Assembly: GCA_934149275.1 (NCBI GenBank)
Contig: CAKPEG010000040.1
Span: forward strand, 1 to 5,499
Length of the DNA stretch: 5,499 nucleotides
Direction of reading: 5' to 3'
Origin: an uncultured Clostridia bacterium
GTDB lineage: Bacteria; Bacillota; Clostridia; TANB77; CAG-508
This document shows positions 1 to 5,385 of this stretch, piece by piece. The translations under genes and the position numbers were made by a program. How positions within the stretch are numbered: position 1 is the stretch's first letter; every line of letters starts with the position of its first letter. The notes beneath the pieces were generated by a model. That model worked only from the letters and a program-made list of their open reading frames with translations. It searched no databases and was not told the DNA's origin.

Positions 1-176
1 ACTCTTAATGTATAGATTACTGTTTGTCCTTTTACTACTACTTTTGGTTCTTTTGTATGGTCATATTTTGCTGTTGTAGCTGTTCCATCATCTAATGGTG
101 TTGTATTTACTTTTGGAACTCTGTCTGTAACTTTTGTATCGTCTATTTGTGTTATGAATTTACGTAATGATAAGTC
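1..176 (-). other. Stalk module 6, start only
   Basis: Residues 1556-1613, cut by the window edge. It opens with DLSLRKFITQIDDTKVTDR and VPKVNTTPLDDG, then reaches the core KVVVKGQTVIYTLR. It is not a copy of units A-C. Its FDLSLRKFITQI opening is the form I associate with the generic clostridial version of this module. The remaining modules and any cell-wall anchor lie beyond position 1. Confidence 0.7.
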
Positions 177-3100
177 AAATTTCTTTGGAATAATTACATC
201 GAAATCTTCATCGTCCTCGCTTTCATCTTTGTTGTCTGGTGTTGAATCATTATCATCTCCATCATCTTTTGTTATTTCTGCTATATTTTTTAGTTGTTTT
301 AATTCATCTGTTGTTACTTTAAATTCTATTTTCACTTCTGCATAGCTTACACCTTTGTCTATTCCTATTCCTGTTTCTTCATTAAAACTTGGTGTATCAT
401 TTTTCTTACTTGCATCAAATCCTGGGATTGTTGTATCTTTTAAATATTCTGTTTTTATTCCTTTTGTCCAGCCACTATTATTTTGGTCTTCATATTCTTT
501 CCAACCATATTTTTTATTTACTGCGCTGTTTGGTAAAAATTCTAATCCATCTGGTACTGTATCTATTAACTCTTCTGCTTTGGCTGGTTCTCTTCCTTCG
601 TTATATATTCTTATTGTGTATACTACGCTGTCTCCTTTGCTAACTGTTACAGGTACTTGTTCTTTATCTGTTCCAAATGAATATATAGCATCTGCTATAT
701 CTGTTGCTTTTTCTCTTTTTTCTAAAGCATCTACATTTATAACATTTAATGTTCTCTTTTCATTGTCTGGTATTTCTTTTGTGCTATTTGTTGCATCTAT
801 TACACTTGATACATATTTTTTCAATGCTAAGTCATAGATTATTTCTTTTTCTGGAATGATAACATCGAAGTCTTCATCATCTTCTTTTTCATCTTTGTTG
901 TTTGGTGTTGAGTCATTATCATCTCCATCATCTTTTGTTATTTCTGCGATATTTTTTAATTGTTTTTCTTCTTCTGTTGTTACTTTAAATTCTATTTTTA
1001 CTTCTGCATAACTTACACCTTTGTCTATTCCTATTCCTGTTTGTTCATTATAACTTGGTGCATCGTTTTTCTTGCTTGCATCAAATCCTGGGATTGTTGT
1101 ATTTTTTAAGTATTCTGTTTTTATTCCTTTTGTCCATCCGCTATTGTTTTGGTCTTCATATTCTTTCCAACCATATTTTTTGTTTACTGCGCTGTTTGGT
1201 AAAAATTCTAATCCTGCTGGTACTGTATCTATTATTTCTTCTGCTTTTCCGTCTTCTTTTCCTTCGTTGTATATTCTTATTGTATATTCTACTGTGTCAC
1301 CTTTTTTAACTATTACTGGTTTGTTTGCTTTGTCTAAGCCGAAACCATATTTTGCATCTGCTTTATCTGTTGCTTTTTCTCTTTTTTCTAATTCTGTTAC
1401 ATCTGTTACGGTTAAGTTTCTCTTTTGATCATCTGGTATTTTTTTGTTGTTATTTGCATCATCTTTTAATGCTGATACATATTTTTTCAAAGCTAAGTCA
1501 TAAATTATTTCTTTTTCTGGAATGATAACATCAAAGTCTTCATCATCTTCTTTTTCATCTTTGTTGTCTGGTGTTGAATCATTATCATCTCCATCATCTT
1601 TTGTTATTTCTGCTATATTTTTTAATTGTTTAATATCTCCTGTTGTTACTTTAAATTCTATTTTTACTTCTGCATAGCTTACGCCTTTGTCTATTCCTAT
1701 TCCAGTTTGTTCATTATAGCTTGGTGCATCGTTTTTCTTACTTGCATCAAATCCTGGAATTGTTGTATTTTTTAAGTATTCTGTTTTTATTCCTTTTGTC
1801 CAACCACTATTATTTTGGTCTTCATATTCTTTCCAACCATATTTTTTATTTACTTCACTGTTTGGTAAGAATTCTAATCCATCTGGTACTGTATCTATTA
1901 TTTCTTCTGCTTTTCCGTCTTCTTTTCCTTCATTATATATTCTTATTGTATATTCTACTGTTTCACCTTTTTTTACTATTACTGGCTTGTTTGCTTTGTC
2001 TAATCCGAAGCCATATTTTGCATCTGCTTTATCTGTTGCTTTTGTTCTATTTTCTAATGCTGTAACGTCTGTTACACTTAAGTTTCTCTTTTGATCATCT
2101 GGTATTGTTTTGCTGTTATTTACATCGTCTTTTAATGTTGATACATATTTTTTCAATGCTAAGTCATAGATTATTTCAGGTTTATTTAATACTAATTTTT
2201 CAAAGTCTTCATCATCCTCATGATTGCTCTCACTAAAGTTTGATAAATCATTATTTGAATTTGAATCAATATCTTTAGTAATAACATTTCCGCTTTCATC
2301 TTTATACTCAGTTATTGCAGCAATGTTTCTTAGAGTATCTTTATCATTTGCATCGTCTAATACTACACATGCTACTTGAACTGTGTGAATATCTAATTGA
2401 TTAGTTTTTGCATTAAATGCTTTTAATTTTGTATCTTTTAATTTTTTTGTTGTTATTGTTGATTTTCCTTTTACAATTTCAATATTATTCAAATCACTTT
2501 CTGAATTTACATTCCCTGATTTGCTAAAATCTGAAACTTTTAAATTACTTACTGCATTTGGTATTTGACCAACTGTTGTTTTAGTTGCATTGTTTGGTAA
2601 TGTCCATTGATTATCTACGTTTACATTATGATTAACAATTACTCCTAAACCAGCTGGTATGTAATCTGTTATTTGACTCGCGTATGCATCTGTGTTTCCT
2701 TCGTTAAATACTCTTATTGTATATATTACAACATCTCCAACTTTAACTTCTACAGGAGTTTTTATATCTGAGAAATTAGAAGTTGTTGTTGTTTCGTTAT
2801 CATCTGTTAATGGTGATGTATCTGGATCTTTTGCTCTGTTCTTTACTACACCATTTACTGTATCAATTGATTTTCTTAATGCTAAATCTATTATTTTGTC
2901 TGCTGGAACTGTTATTTTTTCAAAGTCGTCATCATCTTCGTATCCTTTATAATAGTAATTTTTATCTGTTAAATCTGATTTGTTATTATTTCCTTGGTAG
3001 TTTTCCCATTCTTCTTCTGTCGTTGGTAGTTTGGCATTGTTTGGTGCTGAATCTATATCACTATCTAATGGATTGTTTGATGTATCTGTCATTCCTGTTA

Positions 3101-4841
3101 TTTCTGCAATGTTTGTTACTACCTTGCCTTTAGCATCTTTGGTTACTTCAAATTCTAAATATATTGGTGATGATTTTGTTTCTTTTTTCAATTCACATAT
3201 GTATGAATTGTTTTTTTGATAAACTATATTTTTTCCTGCTTGTGTACATTCTTTATTATTTGCATCTGCATATTGTAATGTTTTATTTTGTCCATCTATA
3301 AATTCGATTCCTGATGGAGGTAAGTGATCTATTACTTGTGTAATCCTTACTGTATCTTCACCTTCGTTATAAAGTACTATTCCATATACTACTCTATCTC
3401 CAACTTCTACTTCTATTGGATCTTTTGCATGGTAGTATTCTTGTTGATTGAATGGATTTGTATCTGTTGGCGCATGAACAATAGGTTCTCTTTCACTATT
3501 TTTTTCTCCATCATAAATTATCTTGTTTCCTCTATATATTGTTGCTATATATTTTCTTAATGCAACATCATAGTTTGTTGTTTTTGTTACCTTAAATTTA
3601 TAATCAGCCTTTACACTATCTCCCGGTGTTTCTGTTCTATTAACTGTTAGTAATGGTTGCATATTGTTTCCTTCTTTTGCTACCCATACTGTTCCTTCTG
3701 ATGTTGTTTTTATATTTCCTACTGATAAATTAATATTTATTTCTCTTACTTTTGTATTTAGTGGAAATGCAAAGTAAAACTCTTTTCCTTCTAGGCTTTC
3801 TTTTGTTGGAATATAGAATGTTGTTGTAGTTGAATTTGTTGCTGTTAATAAATATCCTGTAGAGTCCATATTAACTATTAAATCTTTTCCGCTTTCATCT
3901 TTAAATGTAAAGTTAATAGCATATTCTGTTGTTTGTTTTCCTGATTCTGATGGTTCTATTTTGAATGGTCCTGCAAAAATCTTTGAACCGTTCTTCTCAT
4001 AATCTGTACTTGTTGGAACTGTTATTTTAGGTTTTACTGTTGTATCTGATGATGTTGGAACAATGTTTGTTGATCCACTAAAGTGGTCTATATAAAATCT
4101 TATCATTTCTTTTATATAGATTCCTTTATGTCCACCATATCCCCATCTGTCGTTTCCATCTAATCCATCCCAATCACTATCGTTTCCTGTGCTATTTCCT
4201 TGATATACTTTGCTTAATATCTCTGCATTGTCCGCCTTTGTTACTGTTGAGTAATTTGTTGCTTGCCATATTGCGCATTGGTATGCAAAAACTAAATCAT
4301 CATCTGTTAAGACTTGCTTAATTTGATCTATTGTAACCGGTGTTGATGTTGTTGCATTTTTATCTATTATAGCTTTATAAATTTTACTTAGCTTTACATC
4401 TTTTAATTCTGATGAATCTTCAGGTAATACAGCATTTCTTATAAGCCATAGTATCTGTGATGATTTGCTACTATCAATGCTTGTATATGCTTCTTTTAGC
4501 GTTGCTGCTGTTGCTGTACCTAAACTTTTGTATGTTCCTGTACTTGCTCCATCTTCTTGAGGGAACCTTCCATCTTTGTTTAAACATACTATTGTTGTTT
4601 CAAAATCGTTTGTTCCTGCATATACTCTATAGAAATTTCTATTGTCTATTCGATATGCAAAGCTTACTTTCGAGTTTGAATTACTTAATAGACTGCTTTG
4701 ATGTAATAAAGTTATTCCAAACTTTTGCTCTGTGTCTCTTGCTGTTGCTGTGATTTTTGCTAATACTTCCGATGATATTGGTAATATCATTGCCATAATA
4801 CAAATTATAGCAATTGCACGGTTTAAAAATTTAGTTTTCAT
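1..4841 (-). CDS. Large secreted thioester-domain adhesin with DUF11-like repeat stalk (3' end outside window)
   Basis: Codon-by-codon reading of the minus strand from ATG at 4841-4839 to the window edge gives 1613 codons with no stop and no frameshift. The start is chosen because AGGAG lies 6 nt upstream and a signal peptide follows at once. Order of parts: signal peptide 1-28; thioester domain about 40-255 (Cys86 in IVCLNKDG, Gln188 in FAYQCAIW); intermediate region about 256-423; stalk modules starting near residues 424, 650, 893, 1115, 1337 and 1556, the last cut by the window edge. Modules carry the DUF11-like pattern KKGxTVEYTIRIYNEG, then DTVPDGLEFLP, then NIAEI and an acidic tail. Known for the family: Cys-Gln thioester domains of Gram-positive surface proteins bind host or cell-surface ligands covalently, and the repeats act as a spacer. 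Inferred: an extracellular adhesin, probably wall- or membrane-anchored by the unseen C-terminus. It has its own promoter and is not obviously co-transcribed with the upstream gene. Confidence 0.93.
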   Translation of the reverse strand, partial: MKTKFLNRAIAIICIMAMILPISSEVLAKITATARDTEQKFGITLLHQSSLLSNSNSKVSFAYRIDNRNFYRVYAGTNDFETTIVCLNKDGRFPQEDGASTGTYKSLGTATAATLKEAYTSIDSSKSSQILWLIRNAVLPEDSSELKDVKLSKIYKAIIDKNATTSTPVTIDQIKQVLTDDDLVFAYQCAIWQATNYSTVTKADNAEILSKVYQGNSTGNDSDWDGLDGNDRWGYGGHKGIYIKEMIRFYIDHFSGSTNIVPTSSDTTVKPKITVPTSTDYEKNGSKIFAGPFKIEPSESGKQTTEYAINFTFKDESGKDLIVNMDSTGYLLTATNSTTTTFYIPTKESLEGKEFYFAFPLNTKVREININLSVGNIKTTSEGTVWVAKEGNNMQPLLTVNRTETPGDSVKADYKFKVTKTTNYDVALRKYIATIYRGNKIIYDGEKNSEREPIVHAPTDTNPFNQQEYYHAKDPIEVEVGDRVVYGIVLYNEGEDTVRITQVIDHLPPSGIEFIDGQNKTLQYADANNKECTQAGKNIVYQKNNSYICELKKETKSSPIYLEFEVTKDAKGKVVTNIAEITGMTDTSNNPLDSDIDSAPNNAKLPTTEEEWENYQGNNNKSDLTDKNYYYKGYEDDDDFEKITVPADKIIDLALRKSIDTVNGVVKNRAKDPDTSPLTDDNETTTTSNFSDIKTPVEVKVGDVVIYTIRVFNEGNTDAYASQITDYIPAGLGVIVNHNVNVDNQWTLPNNATKTTVGQIPNAVSNLKVSDFSKSGNVNSESDLNNIEIVKGKSTITTKKLKDTKLKAFNAKTNQLDIHTVQVACVVLDDANDKDTLRNIAAITEYKDESGNVITKDIDSNSNNDLSNFSESNHEDDEDFEKLVLNKPEIIYDLALKKYVSTLKDDVNNSKTIPDDQKRNLSVTDVTALENRTKATDKADAKYGFGLDKANKPVIVKKGETVEYTIRIYNEGKEDGKAEEIIDTVPDGLEFLPNSEVNKKYGWKEYEDQNNSGWTKGIKTEYLKNTTIPGFDASKKNDAPSYNEQTGIGIDKGVSYAEVKIEFKVTTGDIKQLKNIAEITKDDGDDNDSTPDNKDEKEDDEDFDVIIPEKEIIYDLALKKYVSALKDDANNNKKIPDDQKRNLTVTDVTELEKREKATDKADAKYGFGLDKANKPVIVKKGDTVEYTIRIYNEGKEDGKAEEIIDTVPAGLEFLPNSAVNKKYGWKEYEDQNNSGWTKGIKTEYLKNTTIPGFDASKKNDAPSYNEQTGIGIDKGVSYAEVKIEFKVTTEEEKQLKNIAEITKDDGDDNDSTPNNKDEKEDDEDFDVIIPEKEIIYDLALKKYVSSVIDATNSTKEIPDNEKRTLNVINVDALEKREKATDIADAIYSFGTDKEQVPVTVSKGDSVVYTIRIYNEGREPAKAEELIDTVPDGLEFLPNSAVNKKYGWKEYEDQNNSGWTKGIKTEYLKDTTIPGFDASKKNDTPSFNEETGIGIDKGVSYAEVKIEFKVTTDELKQLKNIAEITKDDGDDNDSTPDNKDESEDDEDFDVIIPKKFDLSLRKFITQIDDTKVTDRVPKVNTTPLDDGTATTAKYDHTKEPKVVVKGQTVIYTLR
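177..833 (-). repeat. Tandem stalk repeat, unit C (657 bp, 219 codons), mosaic
   Basis: Residues 1337-1555. The first about 89 residues differ from unit B at roughly 31 positions (SSVIDATNSTKEIPDNEKR, YSFGTDKEQVPVTVSKG), yet from DTVPDGLEF onward only about nine differ over some 127 residues. The unit is three codons shorter because the exit junction is VIIPKKFDL instead of VIIPEKEIIYDL, which joins it to the next, different module. The pattern points to partial gene conversion or an unequal crossover inside the unit. Confidence 0.88.
834..1499 (-). repeat. Tandem stalk repeat, unit B (666 bp, 222 codons)
   Basis: Residues 1115-1336. It has the same length as unit A and the same order of motifs, with no indel between them. 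Changes cluster in the first third (STL to SAL, NRT to KRE) and at the short GDI to EEE stretch before KQLKNIAEI. Otherwise the second half is almost unchanged. The acidic tail and FDVIIPEKEIIY junction are the same as in unit A, so the array can expand or contract in frame by exchange between units. Confidence 0.9.
1500..2165 (-). repeat. Tandem stalk repeat, unit A (666 bp, 222 codons)
   Basis: Residues 893-1114, the first of three contiguous near-identical units. The unit runs DLALKKYVSTL, KKGETVEYTIRIYNEG, IIDTVPDGLEFLP, KKYGWKEYEDQNNSGW, GVSYAEVKIEFKVTT, NIAEITKDDGDDNDSTP, FDVIIPEKEIIY. By eye it differs from unit B at about 15 of 222 residues, and much of the DNA is identical, so the duplication or homogenisation is recent. 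Unit length is set by the distance between equivalent Asp codons of DLALKKY. Confidence 0.9.
2166..2894 (-). other. Stalk module 2 (divergent DUF11-like)
   Basis: Residues 650-892. It opens with IIDLALRKSI, has the core VEVKVGDVVIYTIRVFNEG, then ITDYIPAGLGV, a longer middle segment with KLKAFNAKTNQLDIHTVQVA, and closes with LRNIAAITEYKDESG and EDDEDFEKLVL. At about 243 residues it is longer than the array modules. It has one Cys (825) in VQVACVVLDD. It is clearly related but not recently duplicated. Confidence 0.7.
2895..3572 (-). other. Stalk module 1 (divergent DUF11-like)
   Basis: Residues 424-649. It opens with YDVALRKYI, has the core VEVGDRVVYGIVLYNEG, then VIDHLPPSGIEF, and closes with VTNIAEI and a long polar/acidic linker (ending YEDDDDFEKITVP). 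It differs from the array modules in having two Cys residues (532 and 549), 17 apart, which could form a disulfide in the secreted protein, and a linker rich in Asn, Asp and Tyr. It belongs to the same architecture but is well diverged, so it is not part of the recent duplication. Confidence 0.7.
3573..4076 (-). other. Intermediate region between thioester domain and stalk
   Basis: About residues 256-423. It starts with a Ser/Thr/Pro-rich linker (PTSSDTTVKPKITVP) and then shows alternating hydrophobic patterns suggesting beta strands (IFAGPFKI, EYAINFTF, EFYFAFPL). It ends with EGTVWVAKEGNNMQPLLTV, and the first stalk module follows directly. I know such an intermediate domain as a common companion of clostridial thioester domains, but cannot name a family from sequence alone. 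It contains no Cys. Confidence 0.5.
4077..4724 (-). other. Thioester (TQXA-type) domain of the adhesin
   Basis: About residues 40-255. Two hallmark blocks are visible. The first is V-C-L-N with Cys86, matching the usual hydrophobic-Cys-hydrophobic-[ND] block. The second is Y-Q-C-A-I-W with Gln188, matching the T-Q-x-A-[IV]-W block, with the usual Thr replaced by Tyr. In this family the Cys and Gln side chains form an internal thioester that can react with an amine on a ligand. The spacing of 102 residues between Cys and Gln is plausible for the fold. A second Cys (Cys189) directly after the Gln is unusual to see. The domain ends near an aromatic/Gly-rich stretch (DRWGYGGHKGIY) and the helix-like IKEMIRFYIDHF. 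The assignment rests on motifs only. Confidence 0.82.
4758..4841 (-). other. Sec signal peptide of the adhesin
   Basis: Residues 1-28 show a basic n-region (MKTKFLNR), a hydrophobic core (about residues 9-21, AIAIICIMAMILP) and a polar c-region ending in E-V-L-A. A signal peptidase I cut after Ala28 fits the small-residue rule. No lipobox Cys sits at the cut, so this is not a lipoprotein. It directs the product through Sec to the cell surface. Confidence 0.88.
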
Positions 4842-4847
4842 ATGCTT

Positions 4848-4852
4848 CTCCT
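4848..4852 (-). promoter_or_regulatory. Ribosome binding site of the adhesin
   Basis: Reading the minus strand, AGGAG is followed by AAGCAT and then ATG, a 6-nt spacing that fixes the start codon at 4841. The context ATAGGAGAAG is a good match to the anti-Shine-Dalgarno sequence of Firmicutes. Confidence 0.9.
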
Positions 4853-4895
4853 ATGTACTCGGGCAATTCGCCTTTTTATCCAATTATATAAGTTT

Positions 4896-4923
4896 ATTTT
4901 ATCTTTTTTTTTACTTGTGTCAA
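4896..4923 (-). promoter_or_regulatory. Sigma-A type promoter for the adhesin gene
   Basis: On the minus strand there is a perfect -35 TTGACA (4923-4918), a 16-nt spacer containing an A-run, and a -10 TAAAAT (4901-4896). Transcription would start near 4889, giving a leader of about 48 nt. A second TATAAT-like box (4888-4883) lacks a -35 at the right distance. The leader contains the small palindrome GGCGAATTGCC (about 4862-4872), which could form a short hairpin, but no known riboswitch is recognised. Confidence 0.75.
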
Positions 4924-4924
4924 T

Positions 4925-4986
4925 ATGTAATTTTTCCATTATTGCTTTAGATTAGCTATTTTAGGCAACTTCATGGATTATTACAT
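4925..4986 (-). promoter_or_regulatory. Imperfect inverted repeat just upstream of the -35 box
   Basis: ATGTAAT (4925-4931) pairs with ATTACAT (4980-4986), and CCAT (4936-4939) pairs with ATGG (4973-4976), with small internal loops of four and three bases and a 33-base loop. It abuts the -35 hexamer by one base. It could be a regulator-binding palindrome or the remains of a hairpin; function is not shown by sequence. Confidence 0.3.
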
Positions 4987-5009
4987 TTTGATTATATTTG
5001 TATATATCA

Positions 5010-5284
5010 AAAAACACATATTAATTTTTTCACACCGTGTATCCTGCATTTTTTATGTTTGAGAATAATTGTCACGAAAACAAAAGGAAACTCAAAAAAC
5101 ATATTATATTTTTGAATCACCGCGCAGGGACCAAACGAGCGAAGCGAGTTCGATTGAAGCATTCTACCTGCTTTGAAAATAAGAAAATGTCAATGAGATA
5201 TAATCAATATTCAAATTGACATTTTTTATTTTCAAATTTCGAAGAATGCGCCATCAAGGTGTGAAAAAATTAATATGTGTTTTT
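5010..5284. repeat. Composite palindromic intergenic element (27-bp perfect inverted arms)
   Basis: The 27 bases at 5010-5036 (A5, CACATATTAA, T6, CACACC) are the exact reverse complement of 5258-5284. Inside are a degenerate direct copy of the left arm at about 5088-5121 (AAACTC, A6, CATATTATA, TTTTGAATCACC), a GC-rich island at about 5119-5160, and an inner hairpin at 5159-5249. The right arm's similarity extends outward to about 5316: read on the minus strand, ATTTTTTATGTTT followed by AAACTCAAAAA parallels plus-strand 5048-5099. No transposase is present, so this could be a non-autonomous element, a repeat-type palindrome or a structured RNA. Target-site duplications were not clear to me. 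Confidence 0.75.
5159..5249. repeat. Inner hairpin of the intergenic element
   Basis: The outer 7-bp stem is GCATTCT (5159-5165) with AGAATGC (5243-5249). Next comes a 6-by-6 internal loop (5166-5171 and 5237-5242), then an 11-bp stem TTTGAAAATAA (5172-5182) with TTATTTTCAAA (5226-5236). A single bulged G (5183) and a 10-bp stem AAAATGTCAA (5184-5193) with TTGACATTTT (5216-5225) follow, leaving a 22-base loop. Symmetry of this quality is unlikely by chance even in AT-rich DNA. Confidence 0.75.
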
Positions 5285-5309
5285 GAGTTTTTTTATTTTT
5301 TTTAAACAT

Positions 5310-5356
5310 AAAAAATACACCTCCAAACATTAGATTTTTTTCTAACATTTGGGGTG
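5310..5356 (-). terminator. Rho-independent terminator of the upstream gene
   Basis: Read on the minus strand, CACCCCAAATGTTAGA (5356-5341) folds onto TCTAATGTTTGGAGGTG (5334-5318) around an A6 loop. The stem is about 16 bp with two G-U wobbles and one bulged A, followed by TATTTTTT. It begins about 30 nt after the stop codon of the upstream gene. The wobble pairs mean it folds well only in the minus-strand transcript, which supports its direction. Confidence 0.85.
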
Positions 5357-5385
5357 CACTTCATTTCGTCACTTTTTTATTTAAA

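Noticed and set aside
177..2165. Regular repeats considered as a CRISPR array
   Set aside because: The period is about 660 bp and in frame, with no short repeat-spacer pattern.
154..3560. Many plus-strand open frames of 60-160 codons, some repeated with the same period
   Set aside because: They lie antisense to the continuous minus-strand gene, are rich in Leu/Phe/Ser/Ile as expected from complementing A-rich codons, lack ribosome sites, and repeat only because the minus-strand units repeat.
1..4841. Possibility that the gene is a pseudogene or uses an alternative code
   Set aside because: Reading every codon gave no stop in the standard code, and frame is kept from start to window edge.
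4862..4872. GGCGAATTGCC in the leader as a riboswitch
   Set aside because: The leader is about 48 nt and holds only a tiny palindrome, too short for any riboswitch class I know.
4457..4950. Plus-strand frames of 98 and 72 codons over the adhesin start
   Set aside because: Antisense to the signal peptide and thioester domain, with Leu/Ile/Phe-rich low-complexity composition and no supporting start signals.
5037..5219. Plus-strand 60-codon frame in the intergenic element
   Set aside because: No ribosome site. It runs straight through the inverted-repeat arm, the GC-rich island and the inner hairpin, and its composition follows the repeat structure.
5232..5309. Minus-strand 25-codon frame with GGAGG upstream
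   Set aside because: It starts in the U-tract of a terminator, the spacing is long, and it lies wholly in the repeat arm. Kept only as a low-interest finding.
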